From Nitrospirota bacterium (lineage in GTDB: Bacteria > Nitrospirota > JACRHL01): a DNA stretch of 46,691 nucleotides. The first letter of the stretch is position 1. Every line of letters begins with the position of its first letter. A program made the position numbers and the translations under genes. Positions 31,492-40,076 of the stretch are shown one piece after another. The notes below the pieces were generated by a model that saw only the letters and a list, made by a program, of their open reading frames with translations, searched no databases and was not told the origin of the DNA. The stretch spans positions 1 to 46,691 of the forward strand of contig JAOUMB010000019.1 in NCBI GenBank assembly GCA_029881725.1, given 5' to 3'.

Positions 31492-33108
31492 ATGGATTCA
31501 TTGCTGGAAAAATACATCGGGGTCATCGAGGCCACCCGGGACAAACGTATCGCACAGGCCATGCCGCTGATGCGCGAGGCGGACAAGGAGCACCTGCTCA
31601 CCGCCCACCACCCGGACTATCGCAAGGAGGCCTATCGGCCCATTGCCTTCGGTCCCAATCAGGGTGAGGAAACGGTGCATGAACTGGCCGCCCTGCTGGA
31701 GGCCGACAGCCCGCTCAGCGTCGCCCCGGCAGGCCTCGCCAAGCCTGATTTTGAAGTGGATGTGCTGATCCTGGGTGGCGGTGGCGCCGGTGCCACCGCG
31801 GCGCTGATGGCCCGGGAACTGGGCGCCAGCGTGATGATTGCCACCAAACTGCGCTTGGGCGATTCCAACACCGTGATGGCCGAGGGCGGCGTGCAGGTGG
31901 CGGTCAAGGAGGACGACTCCCCCATCCAGCACTTTGTGGATGCCATGCACGGCGGCCACTACAAGAACGATCCGCGCCTGCTGAAGGTGATGGTGGAGGA
32001 CGCCCCATTCTCCATCAACTGGCTGGACTCGCTGGGGGTGCTGTTCGACCGGGATGCGGACGGCAACCTGAAGGTCAAGAAGGGCGGCGGCACCAGCCGC
32101 GCGCGCCTGCTGGCCTGCAAGGACTACACCGGTCTGGACATGATGCGGGTGCTGAAGGACACGGTGCTCAACACCGAGGGCATCCAGATCATGGAGTTTG
32201 CCCCGGCCATTGAGTTGCTCACCAATTCCAACGGTCAGGTAACCGGCGCGGTGCTGCAAAACCTGGACGTGGACCAGCGCATCGTGGTGCGTGCCAAGAG
32301 CGTGATCATGGCCACCGGAGGCATCGGTCGCCTGCACATTCAGAATTTCCCCACCAGCAACCACTTCGGCGCCACCGGCGACGCACTGCCACTGTGCTAC
32401 CGGCTGGGCGCCCGGCTGGCCTTCCCCGGCACCTTCCAGTACCACCCCACCGGAGCCATCTATCCGGAGCAGATGGCGGGCCTGCTGGTGACCGAGGCCA
32501 TCCGTTCCGGCGGCGCCCACCTGATCAACAGGAACGGCGAGCGGTTCGTCAATGAACTGGAGGCGCGTGACGTGGTGTGTGCCGCCATCATCCGCGAATG
32601 CGCCGAAGGGCGCGGGGTGGATACGCCGTTTGGCCGTCAGGGGGTTTGGCTGGACATTCCGGTGATCGACGCCATGAACGGCGAGGGAGTGGTCAAGCGC
32701 CGCTACCCGGGCATGCTGCGCAAGTATGAACGGCACGGCATCGACATCCCCACTCAGCCGGTGCTGATCTACCCCACCCTGCACTATCAGAACGGCGGCG
32801 TGGCCATCGGCACCGAGGGTGAAACCGAGATTGCCGGGCTGTATGTGGCCGGTGAGGCGGCGGGCGGGATTCATGGCACCAATCGCCTGATGGGCAACTC
32901 GTTGCTGGACATTATCGTTTTTGGTGCGCGGGCGGGCAGAGCGGCTGCCCAACGCGCCACGGAGGTGGATTTCGGGGAATTGACCCTGAACCACCTGGAT
33001 GCCTTCCGCAAACAGATGAAGAAGGCGGGCGTCGAGCCTACCCGAACCTCCCCCATGCTGCTGCCCGATTATGTGCGGCGGCCCGAGGAGGCGGTCGGCT
33101 CGGCCTGA
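31492..33108 (+). CDS. frdA: Fumarate reductase/succinate dehydrogenase flavoprotein subunit
   Basis: The ATG at 31492 follows CCCGGAGA; an ATG at 31474 overlapping the previous stop lacks a ribosome site. The protein (538 aa) has an N-terminal extension of about 90 residues before the FAD-binding VLILGGGGAGATAALMA, the segment HYKNDPRLLKVMVEDAP, the substrate loop QYHPTGAIYPEQMAGLLVTEAIRSGG and GEAAGGIHGTNRLMGNSLLD. No SdhC/SdhD membrane anchor genes are next to it, so the enzyme is probably soluble or uses another docking protein. L-aspartate oxidase is less likely given the FeS partners and sucCD. Confidence 0.85.
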   Translation: MDSLLEKYIGVIEATRDKRIAQAMPLMREADKEHLLTAHHPDYRKEAYRPIAFGPNQGEETVHELAALLEADSPLSVAPAGLAKPDFEVDVLILGGGGAGATAALMARELGASVMIATKLRLGDSNTVMAEGGVQVAVKEDDSPIQHFVDAMHGGHYKNDPRLLKVMVEDAPFSINWLDSLGVLFDRDADGNLKVKKGGGTSRARLLACKDYTGLDMMRVLKDTVLNTEGIQIMEFAPAIELLTNSNGQVTGAVLQNLDVDQRIVVRAKSVIMATGGIGRLHIQNFPTSNHFGATGDALPLCYRLGARLAFPGTFQYHPTGAIYPEQMAGLLVTEAIRSGGAHLINRNGERFVNELEARDVVCAAIIRECAEGRGVDTPFGRQGVWLDIPVIDAMNGEGVVKRRYPGMLRKYERHGIDIPTQPVLIYPTLHYQNGGVAIGTEGETEIAGLYVAGEAAGGIHGTNRLMGNSLLDIIVFGARAGRAAAQRATEVDFGELTLNHLDAFRKQMKKAGVEPTRTSPMLLPDYVRRPEEAVGSA

Positions 33109-33110
33109 TT

Positions 33111-33150
33111 TCCGGCCCGCGCCGTGGGGCGCGGGAATCCGGATTGTTGT
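33111..33150 (+). terminator. Terminator-like hairpin after the flavoprotein gene
   Basis: TCCGG-CCCGCGCC (33111-33123), loop GTGG, GGCGCGGG (33128-33135), three bulged bases, CCGGA (33139-33143), then TTGTTGT. The 13-bp stem is strong but the T run is broken, so termination is probably partial before sucC. Confidence 0.4.
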
Positions 33151-33231
33151 GCGTGCAAACCGGCAGCCGCCGGGTGGGGTGTTGGTCAGTGTCCCCCACC
33201 GGTTTGAGGCCGCCCAGGAGCAAAGGGACGG

Positions 33232-34392
33232 ATGAACGTTCACGAGTATCAAGCCAAGGAAATTCTGAAGGGCTACGGCGTTGCCGTGCCGGAGGGCGGA
33301 GTGGCCCATACCCCGGACGAGGCGGTCAAAGCCGCACAGATGCTGGGTGGTCCGGTATGGGTGGTGAAGTCCCAGATCCATGCGGGCGGTCGCGGACTGG
33401 CCGGGGGCGTCAAGGTGGTCAAGTCCATCGACGACGTGAGGAAAGAGGCGGAGCGCATGCTCGGCATGACCCTGGTGACCCACCAGACCGGCCCCGAGGG
33501 CAAGGAGGTGCAGCGCGTCTACATCGAGGACGGCTGTGACATCGCCCGCGAACTGTATCTGGGTGCGGTGATCGACCGCGAGCACGGCGGCGTGACCATC
33601 ATGGCCTCCACCGAAGGTGGCATGGAAATCGAGGAGGTGGCTGCCCACTCCCCGGAGAAGATTCTCAAGGAAAAGGTGGATCCGGCGGTGGGCCTGCAGC
33701 CGTTCCAGTGCCGCAATTTGGCCTTCCAACTGGGGCTGGAGGGGGGACAGATCAAGTCGTTCTCCAAGTTCATGAGCGCCCTGTACACCGCCTTTGTGGA
33801 AACGGACGCCGCCCTGCTGGAGATCAACCCGCTGGTGGTGACCGGTTCCGGCGACGTGTTGGCCCTGGACGCCAAGCTGAACTTCGATTCCAACGCCCTG
33901 TACCGCCATCCGCAGATCGAAGCCCTGCGCGACCTGAGCGAGGAGGATCCGAAGGAGCTGGAAGCCAGCCGCCACGGCCTCAACTACATCGCCCTGGACG
34001 GTAATATCGGCTGCATGGTGAACGGCGCGGGCCTGGCCATGTCCACCTTGGACATCATCCAGCTCAAGGGCGGAACCCCGGCCAACTTCCTGGACGTGGG
34101 TGGCGGCGCCAATGCCGACCAGGTGCGTGAGGCATTCAAGCTGATCCTGTCGGACAGCAACGTGAAGGCCATCCTGATCAACATCTTCGGCGGCATCATG
34201 CGCTGCGACATCATTGCCCAGGGCATTATCGAAGCCGCCAAGCAGATCAATGTGCATGTGCCGCTGATCGTGCGCCTGGAAGGAACCAATGTGGAGCAGG
34301 GCAAGAAGCTGCTGGCGGAGAGCGACGTGGACGTCATCGCTGCCGATAACCTGAACGACGCTGCCGAAAAGGCCGTGGCTGCGGTCGCCTAA
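33232..34392 (+). CDS. sucC: Succinyl-CoA synthetase beta subunit
   Basis: ADP/GDP-forming subunit of 386 residues beginning [17 protein letters not shown]. The ATP-grasp region has [38 protein letters not shown] (metal-binding) and the C-terminal CoA-ligase part with [19 protein letters not shown]. It is paired with sucD 12 bp downstream. It can run in either direction, making succinyl-CoA for a reductive TCA cycle or ATP in the oxidative one. Confidence 0.97.
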   Translation: MNVHEYQAKEILKGYGVAVPEGGVAHTPDEAVKAAQMLGGPVWVVKSQIHAGGRGLAGGVKVVKSIDDVRKEAERMLGMTLVTHQTGPEGKEVQRVYIEDGCDIARELYLGAVIDREHGGVTIMASTEGGMEIEEVAAHSPEKILKEKVDPAVGLQPFQCRNLAFQLGLEGGQIKSFSKFMSALYTAFVETDAALLEINPLVVTGSGDVLALDAKLNFDSNALYRHPQIEALRDLSEEDPKELEASRHGLNYIALDGNIGCMVNGAGLAMSTLDIIQLKGGTPANFLDVGGGANADQVREAFKLILSDSNVKAILINIFGGIMRCDIIAQGIIEAAKQINVHVPLIVRLEGTNVEQGKKLLAESDVDVIAADNLNDAAEKAVAAVA

Positions 34393-34404
34393 GGGGAATT
34401 TGTA

Positions 34405-35277
34405 ATGAGTGTACTGGTAAACAAGAATACGAAGGTCATCTGTCAGGGCTTCACCGGTGCCCAGGGCACCTTCCACTCCGAGCAGGCCATCGCCTACGGC
34501 ACCCGGATGGTCGGCGGCGTGACCCCCGGCAAGGGCGGGGCCGAACACCTGGGCTTGCCGGTGTTCAACACCGTGGCCGATGCGGTCAGGACCACTGGCG
34601 CGGACGCCACCATGATTTACGTTCCGCCCCCCTTCGCCGCGGACGCCATCATGGAGGCCGCCGCCGCGGAGATTCCGCTCATCGTGTGCATTACCGAGGG
34701 CATTCCGGTGATGGACATGGTGGCGGTCAAGCGCTACCTGTCCGGTCGTAAAAGCCGCCTGATCGGCCCCAACTGCCCGGGGGTGATCACCCCGGACGAG
34801 TGCAAGATCGGCATCATGCCGGGGCACATCCATAAGCGTGGCAACATCGGTATCGTCAGCCGCTCCGGCACCCTGACCTACGAAGCGGTCAAGCAGACCG
34901 CCGACGCGGGGCTGGGCCAGAGCACCTGCATCGGCATCGGTGGGGACCCGGTCAATGGCACCAACTTCATTGACTGCCTGGAGATGTTCCAGAACGATCC
35001 AGAGACCGAGGGCATCATCATGATCGGTGAGATCGGCGGGAGTGCCGAGGAGGAAGCCGCCGAGTACATCAAGGCCCACGTGAAGAAGCCGGTGGTCAGC
35101 TTCATCGCCGGTGCCACCGCACCTCCGGGACGCCGCATGGGCCATGCCGGGGCGATCATCGCCGGTGGCAAAGGTGGTGCCGAGGACAAGTTCAAGGCGC
35201 TCGAGTCCGCCGGGGTGGCCACTGTGCGCAACCCGACCGAACTCGGCATCCGCATGAAGGAGGTGCTGGGGGGGTAA
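34405..35277 (+). CDS. sucD: Succinyl-CoA synthetase alpha subunit
   Basis: The 290-residue protein has the CoA-binding Rossmann domain ([19 protein letters not shown], then [17 protein letters not shown]), [21 protein letters not shown], and the phosphohistidine loop [17 protein letters not shown] near residue 246. All are typical of SucD. It is cotranscribed with sucC and followed 41 bp later by the FeS genes, so the enzyme is embedded in an electron-transfer operon. Confidence 0.97.
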   Translation: MSVLVNKNTKVICQGFTGAQGTFHSEQAIAYGTRMVGGVTPGKGGAEHLGLPVFNTVADAVRTTGADATMIYVPPPFAADAIMEAAAAEIPLIVCITEGIPVMDMVAVKRYLSGRKSRLIGPNCPGVITPDECKIGIMPGHIHKRGNIGIVSRSGTLTYEAVKQTADAGLGQSTCIGIGGDPVNGTNFIDCLEMFQNDPETEGIIMIGEIGGSAEEEAAEYIKAHVKKPVVSFIAGATAPPGRRMGHAGAIIAGGKGGAEDKFKALESAGVATVRNPTELGIRMKEVLGG

Positions 35278-35318
35278 CCCCCGGCACGGCCTTGCAAGGG
35301 GCCGCTCGGAAAGCAAGC

Positions 35319-36281
35319 ATGATCTATTCCACCGGGTATCACGCCCTGAAACGCTACGCGTCCGCTGAAGAGGTGGTCGTGGATGCCAAGTCATGGCTGG
35401 AGGAGGGCCGCATCGGCATGCTGGTGTGCTACAGCCGCCAGAGCCCGTTTACGGAACTGACCATGCCCAACTTCCTCAACCGCCCCGAGATGCTCGACTC
35501 GGAGGTGGTGTGGAACTCCTTCTGCGATTACAACCTGCTGGGGTACGCCAACATGGGCCCCAAGGAGGCGGCGCGGGGTCGTGGTGGCGTGGCCATCGTG
35601 GTCAAGCCGTGCGAGTTGCACAACCTGGACATCCTCACCGAGGAAGGGTCCATGTCCGGCATCAGCCGGGACAACGTGCTGCCGATGGTCATGCGCTGCG
35701 AGGGCGTGTATGAGACCAAGGGCCTCAACAACTACACCGCCAAGGACGCCGCCCCGAACGTGCAGACCAAGTGCCTGGACTGCCCGGAATACCTGACCGC
35801 CCACGGGGACGAGGCGGTGGCCAGGGAAAAGGCGGAGCGCACCGATTACCAGGCCTACCGGGCGGCCATTGACGACGATGCGGGGATGGACTGGGGCATG
35901 ACCCTGGACAAATGCCTGCACTGCTATGCCTGCCGCAACATCTGTCCGAGCTGTTACTGCACCAACGGCTGCCCGGCGGACGAGGCGGCCACTACCCATG
36001 TGACCAGCGCCCTGAAAATGATCAAGGGCATCGATGCCAGCAGTCAGTTGGTCTACAACCTGGTACGCACCTGGCACATTCAGGCCCGTTGTTCCGAATG
36101 TCAGGAGTGTGAACGGGTGTGTCCGGTGGGCATCCCGATCATGGCCCTGAAGGCCAAGCTGGGACGCGATTTCGCGGGTGAGGGAAGCCCTGGCGACGTG
36201 ATCGGCTTCCTGACCGACTTTGCGGAAAAGGTCATTCAGCCCAAGGGCGAGCGGTGGCCGCCGGAGGAGCCGAAGGAGTGA
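35319..36281 (+). CDS. Multi-cluster iron-sulfur protein, FdhB/Hdr-like electron-transfer subunit
   Basis: The ATG at 35319 gives 320 residues. The first half contains VVKPCELHNLDILTEEG, a segment shared with AsrA/HydB and FrhB-type flavin/FeS subunits. The second half has CLHCYACRNICPSCYC and CSECQECERVCPVG, two 4Fe-4S motifs with extra Cys, and KCLDCPEYL between. This arrangement recalls the FeS subunits that feed heterodisulfide-reductase-like or formate-dehydrogenase modules. It is immediately upstream of, and overlaps, the AsrA-like gene, and likely forms a complex with it. Confidence 0.75.
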   Translation: MIYSTGYHALKRYASAEEVVVDAKSWLEEGRIGMLVCYSRQSPFTELTMPNFLNRPEMLDSEVVWNSFCDYNLLGYANMGPKEAARGRGGVAIVVKPCELHNLDILTEEGSMSGISRDNVLPMVMRCEGVYETKGLNNYTAKDAAPNVQTKCLDCPEYLTAHGDEAVAREKAERTDYQAYRAAIDDDAGMDWGMTLDKCLHCYACRNICPSCYCTNGCPADEAATTHVTSALKMIKGIDASSQLVYNLVRTWHIQARCSECQECERVCPVGIPIMALKAKLGRDFAGEGSPGDVIGFLTDFAEKVIQPKGERWPPEEPKE

Positions 36282-37363
36282 AGCTGGCCGGAACCATCCG
36301 CCCGCAGGGGCTTTGGGCACTGGTGGACCACCTGACCGGGCAGGGGGTGCGTGTGGTCGCGCCGACACTGATCGACGGCCTGTGCCAGTTTGGCCCGGTC
36401 GACTCCGCCGACCAGGTGGTTAAGGACTACCTGCTGCCGCAGAACACCTTCAAGGAATTTCTGTTTCCAAAAGAGGAGCGGGTTTTTACCTGGCTCAAGC
36501 GGGAGGACGGAAGCTTTGTTGTCGACCAGCCGTCCCGTGACTTTCCGGAAACCGTCATTCTGGGGGGGCGTCCCTGCGATGCCGCCGCCATTGGTGTATC
36601 GCTCAGGAGCGTCTTTTCCGGCGACAAGTTCGAGCATGCCGACCCCCTTTTCCTGGAACGCTTCGAGCGCACCACCGTGGTATCGGTGAGCTGTGACCGG
36701 CCCGACCTGTCGTGCTTCTGTACCACCATGGGGCTCGGTCCGGACGATCCCACCGGCAGTGACGTGCTGATCACCGCCACCGGACTGGACGGGGAACTGG
36801 TGGTGGAGGTTGGCTCTCCCAAGGGTGAGAAATTCGCCCAGCGCCTGGGCAGTCATCTGGTCACCGGCCAGCCGGAAACCGAACTGCGCGAACGCCGCAG
36901 CCAGGCCGGGGCGGAGGCCAGGAAAAAATTTGTGCGGGTGTTCGATATCGAGCACGTAAAAAGCTTCCTGGACAATCCGGACAATTTCGACGACGAGATG
37001 TTCGCGCGGCTGGGTACCAAGTGTGTATCCTGCGGCGTGTGCACCTTTGAGTGCCCTACCTGTCACTGCTTCGATTTCAAGGATCTGGGCGGAACCGAGG
37101 GGGGGGAGCGGGTGAAGGTGTGGGATTCCTGCCAGTTCCCCGTGTTCACCGTGCACGCCACCGGGCACCAGCCCCGGCCCGATCAATGGCAGCGTTACCG
37201 CAACCGGTTTCTGTGCAAATTCAAGATCTACGAGGACGTGTTCGACAACCTGGGCTGCACCGGTTGCGGCCGTTGTGTGCGCGACTGTCCGGTACACGTG
37301 GACATCACCAGTTACGCCATGCAGGCCAACAAAAAACAGCAGTTGATTCAGGTGACCCCGTGA
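36278..37363 (+). CDS. AsrA/HydB-like 4Fe-4S dicluster protein
   Basis: The GTG at 36278 overlaps the previous stop, with GAAGGA upstream. The 361-residue protein has LGGRPCDAAAIGV and SCDRPDLSCFCTTMGLGP (about 145-160), typical of the beta subunit of sulfhydrogenase/anaerobic sulfite reductase A, then CVSCGVCTFECPTCHC and CTGCGRCVRDCPVHVDI near the C-terminus. Such subunits carry electrons between a NAD(P)H diaphorase and a catalytic partner. No hydrogenase or siroheme sulfite reductase genes are nearby, so the partner is probably the fumarate reductase-like or other FeS enzyme. Confidence 0.82.
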   Translation: MKLAGTIRPQGLWALVDHLTGQGVRVVAPTLIDGLCQFGPVDSADQVVKDYLLPQNTFKEFLFPKEERVFTWLKREDGSFVVDQPSRDFPETVILGGRPCDAAAIGVSLRSVFSGDKFEHADPLFLERFERTTVVSVSCDRPDLSCFCTTMGLGPDDPTGSDVLITATGLDGELVVEVGSPKGEKFAQRLGSHLVTGQPETELRERRSQAGAEARKKFVRVFDIEHVKSFLDNPDNFDDEMFARLGTKCVSCGVCTFECPTCHCFDFKDLGGTEGGERVKVWDSCQFPVFTVHATGHQPRPDQWQRYRNRFLCKFKIYEDVFDNLGCTGCGRCVRDCPVHVDITSYAMQANKKQQLIQVTP

Positions 37364-38256
37364 GTGCTCCCGCCCTGCATACCGCCCCCGGAGCCGAGGC
37401 CGCGAATCTGTATGTTCCCAAGCTGGTGCGGATCCGAAAGATCATCCGCGAAACCCACGATGTGAACACCCTGCAACTGGAGTTCGTCGATCCGGCGCAC
37501 GCCGCCTCGTTTACGTACAAGACCGGCCAGTTCGGCGAATTTTCCATCTTCGGGGTGGGCGAGGCCACCTTCAACATCTCCTCCTCCCCCAACTGGGAGG
37601 GATTCTTTGAGTGCTGCTTCCGCAAGGTGGGGGTGGTCACCACCGCCTTGGCCAAGATGAAGGAGGGCGATATCATCGGCTTCCGCGGCCCCTACGGAAA
37701 CAGCTACGACCTGGAGGGGATGCACGGCAAGGATCTGATCTTTGCCGCTGGCGGGATCGGCTTTCCGCCCATCCGCTGCCTGGTGCACCGGGTGCTGGAG
37801 GAGCGTGACAAGTTCGGTGCCGTGGTCATTGTACATGGGGCCCGGACGCACCGTGATCTGGTCTATCAGCGAGAGATGGACGAGTGGACCAGACGGCGCG
37901 ACATCCATATGATCAAGACCGTCGATCCTGGAGGCGACCCGGAAAACTGGGACGGCGAGGTAGGCTTCGTTCCCACGGTGCTGGAGGAGCGGGTGCCGTG
38001 GATTCTGGAGCGGGAGGGGAAGGGTGCGTCCAACGCCCTGGCCTTCACCTGTGGACCTCCGGTGATGACCAAGTTTGTGATCGCTGCCCTGGGCCGCATG
38101 GGCGTGGGACCGGATCAGGTGGTCATGACCCTGGAAAATAAAATGAAATGCGCGGTGGGCAAGTGCGGCCGGTGTAATATCGGCAATACCTATGTCTGCT
38201 TGGAAGGTCCGATCTTCACCGCCGCGCAGGTACAGGCCATGCCGGCCGACCAGTAA
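37360..38256 (+). CDS. AsrB/HydG-like FAD/NAD(P)-binding oxidoreductase
   Basis: The GTG at 37360 overlaps the previous stop by four bases. The 298-residue protein has a ferredoxin-reductase-like FAD domain (GQFGEFSIFGVGEATFNISS), an NAD-binding domain (DLIFAAGGIGFPPIRCLVHR, then AFTCGPPVMTKFVI) and a C-terminal 2Fe-2S motif CAVGKCGRCNIG followed by a fourth Cys in TYVCLEGP. This is the diaphorase (gamma) partner of the preceding AsrA/HydB-like protein. Together they should interconvert NAD(P)H and low-potential FeS electrons. Confidence 0.87.
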   Translation: MSAPALHTAPGAEAANLYVPKLVRIRKIIRETHDVNTLQLEFVDPAHAASFTYKTGQFGEFSIFGVGEATFNISSSPNWEGFFECCFRKVGVVTTALAKMKEGDIIGFRGPYGNSYDLEGMHGKDLIFAAGGIGFPPIRCLVHRVLEERDKFGAVVIVHGARTHRDLVYQREMDEWTRRRDIHMIKTVDPGGDPENWDGEVGFVPTVLEERVPWILEREGKGASNALAFTCGPPVMTKFVIAALGRMGVGPDQVVMTLENKMKCAVGKCGRCNIGNTYVCLEGPIFTAAQVQAMPADQ

Positions 38257-38315
38257 CGGTCGCCCGGTACGGAAACGGCAATTCGGGTCCCGCAGGGAGG
38301 GGCAAAGGAAGGGAA

Positions 38316-38846
38316 ATGAAACTCACCGATCTTTCCATCCTGGAGGTGCGCATCCTGAAGCACCTCTATTGCCAGAATCCAAACCGCAACTATGCTGATC
38401 CGGAGGCTCGTTTCGGGTATGAAAACGGCCTGGAAATGACCTCTGCCGACGGCATGAAGCTGCGGCTGTACCTGATAAGCATCAAGACAGGGTCCGACCT
38501 GCACCGGCGCATCAATCCAGGTGTGTGCATTCCGGGTGGCACCTACCGCTTCATCGGCAGCCAGCTCAAGGCGCCGAAGCTGGACCCGGAAACCTGCACC
38601 GAGATGCCCGAATCGTTCAAGCGCTCTTACCACGATTCCCTGCGCAATCTGATCGCGCGGGGTCTGGTGATCGGATTTATCGCGGGCTATACCATCGCCG
38701 AGGGGGAGGACGGTTTCCGTTCCCCGGTGCCGGCCCGTGTGGAGCACGCGGCGGACGGCTGCAAGGTGGTGGGGGTGTCGCTCACCGAGGCGGGTTTTGC
38801 CGCCGCCCGTGAACTGTTCCTGCAATTGGCGGAACAGGGGGATTAG
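38316..38846 (+). CDS. Uncharacterised protein (176 aa)
   Basis: A good ribosome site (AAGGAAGGG) precedes the ATG. The protein is soluble and without signal peptide. It starts MKLTDLSILEVRILKHLYC, like the first helices of a winged-helix domain, and later has MPESFKRSYHDSLRNLIARG and VGVSLTEAGFAAARELFLQL, which again look like helices of a DNA-binding or PadR-like fold. I do not recognise a family and see no catalytic motif. It lies between the diaphorase gene and a phosphatase gene. Confidence 0.65.
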   Translation: MKLTDLSILEVRILKHLYCQNPNRNYADPEARFGYENGLEMTSADGMKLRLYLISIKTGSDLHRRINPGVCIPGGTYRFIGSQLKAPKLDPETCTEMPESFKRSYHDSLRNLIARGLVIGFIAGYTIAEGEDGFRSPVPARVEHAADGCKVVGVSLTEAGFAAARELFLQLAEQGD

Positions 38847-38852
38847 CCGGTT

Positions 38853-39470
38853 ATGACCGGGCGCGCCACCTGGCTGTATATCACCCGTCACGGGCAGACC
38901 GATGCCAATCTGCAAAAGCGCGTGCAGGGACAGGGTGACACCCCGTTGAACGCCACCGGCCTGTCTCAGTCGGCGGAATTGGCGGCCTATTTCACCTGCC
39001 AGCCAGCGGATGCCGTGTTTTCGTCCGACCTGCCTCGCGCGCGCCAGACCGCCGACACCCTGCGCAAGGCCCTGGGGATTCCGGTCAGCTACCATCCGGA
39101 ACTGCGCGCCCGGCGCATGGGTGATTACGAAAACCGCACCCACGCCGAACTTGAAGCGGCCGATCCTGAGAATTTCCGGCGTCTCAAGCACGACCCGGCC
39201 TTCGTTCCTCCCGGTGGCGGCGAGTCCACCAACGATCTGCGGGCCCGCGCCCTGCCGTTTGTGCAGATGCTGGCCATCGAAAACCCGGGCAAGCGGCTCG
39301 TGATCCTGTCCCACCACAAGGTGTGCCAGTTGCTGATTGCCGAACTGGCCGGTACCGGCCGCATGGACCCAATCCCCAACGCCCGCCCGGCTACCATTCT
39401 GTTCGAGGGGGGTGAATTCCGGGTAGTGGGTGACGAGGAGGCATTTGTATCCAGCCATGGCACTGCTTGA
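38853..39470 (+). CDS. Histidine phosphatase (phosphoglycerate-mutase-like)
   Basis: The 205-residue protein begins with the catalytic LYITRHGQTDANLQKRVQGQ: R12, H13 (phosphorylated His) and G14. SSDLPRARQTADTL and the later ILSHHKVCQLL (second catalytic His) complete the active site. Members include CobC, GpmB and small-molecule phosphatases, so the substrate cannot be assigned. The gene follows the unknown protein by 6 bp and overlaps the redoxin gene by 14 bp. Confidence 0.88.
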   Translation: MTGRATWLYITRHGQTDANLQKRVQGQGDTPLNATGLSQSAELAAYFTCQPADAVFSSDLPRARQTADTLRKALGIPVSYHPELRARRMGDYENRTHAELEAADPENFRRLKHDPAFVPPGGGESTNDLRARALPFVQMLAIENPGKRLVILSHHKVCQLLIAELAGTGRMDPIPNARPATILFEGGEFRVVGDEEAFVSSHGTA

Positions 39471-40020
39471 GACCGAAAGCATCCCCCTGGGCACCCCGTG
39501 CCCCGATTTCGATCTGCCGGGGGTGGATGACCGCAACCACCGCCGGGACGACTTTGCCGACGCCGATGTGCTGGTGGTCATGTTTATCTGCAACCACTGC
39601 CCCTATGTGGTGGCCATTGAAGACCGGCTGGTGGCCCTGGCGCGGCATTTTGCGGGGCGCAGCGTGCAGTTTGTCGCTATCTGCTCCAACGACCCGGAGG
39701 ACTACCCGGCGGACAATTTTGAGAACATGACCAAGCGCGCCATCCAGAAGGGGTATCCGTTCCCCTATCTGCAGGACCTGTCCCAGCAGGTGGCCCGGAA
39801 TTTTCGGGCGGTGTGCACCCCGGACCTGTTTGTCTACGGCCCGGATCGCGGGCTGGCATACCACGGGCGCCTGGACGACAATTGGCAACTCCCCTCCCAG
39901 GTGACCCGTCAGGATCTGAAAGATGCCATCGACACCCTGTTGGCGGGCAATAATCCCTCCCCCGAGCAGGTTCCCAGCATGGGCTGCTCTATCAAATGGC
40001 GTGAGCGACGCGTTCCATGA
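39457..40020 (+). CDS. Thioredoxin-family redoxin (AhpC/TSA-like)
   Basis: The ATG at 39457 overlaps the phosphatase gene. The 187-residue cytoplasmic protein has GTPCPDFDLPGVD and the active site FICNHCPYVV, with C45 and C48, then AICSNDPEDYPADNFENM and the C-terminal GCSIKWR, a pattern characteristic of a widespread family of ResA/TlpA-like redoxins of the peroxiredoxin superfamily. No signal peptide is present. It ends convergently with the DUF4153 gene. Confidence 0.88.
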   Translation: MALLETESIPLGTPCPDFDLPGVDDRNHRRDDFADADVLVVMFICNHCPYVVAIEDRLVALARHFAGRSVQFVAICSNDPEDYPADNFENMTKRAIQKGYPFPYLQDLSQQVARNFRAVCTPDLFVYGPDRGLAYHGRLDDNWQLPSQVTRQDLKDAIDTLLAGNNPSPEQVPSMGCSIKWRERRVP

Positions 40021-40029
40021 GGGCTGCTA

Positions 40030-40062
40030 TCCGGGGCGGATCCCCGGAGTTCGGCTGATTTT
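40030..40062. terminator. Hairpin between convergent genes
   Basis: TCCGGGG (40030-40036), loop CGGAT, CCCCGGA (40042-40048) is a perfect 7-bp stem in the 56-bp gap between the redoxin and the convergent DUF4153 gene. A short TTTT lies at 40059-40062. It may serve both strands. Confidence 0.45.
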
Positions 40063-40076
40063 CACGATAAACGGGA

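Noticed and set aside
31498-35394. A 1298-codon open frame on the minus strand
   Set aside because: It lies opposite the flavoprotein, sucC and sucD, which have clear families and ribosome sites. Its composition (His, Gln, Val, Leu) is what the complement of GC-rich codons gives.
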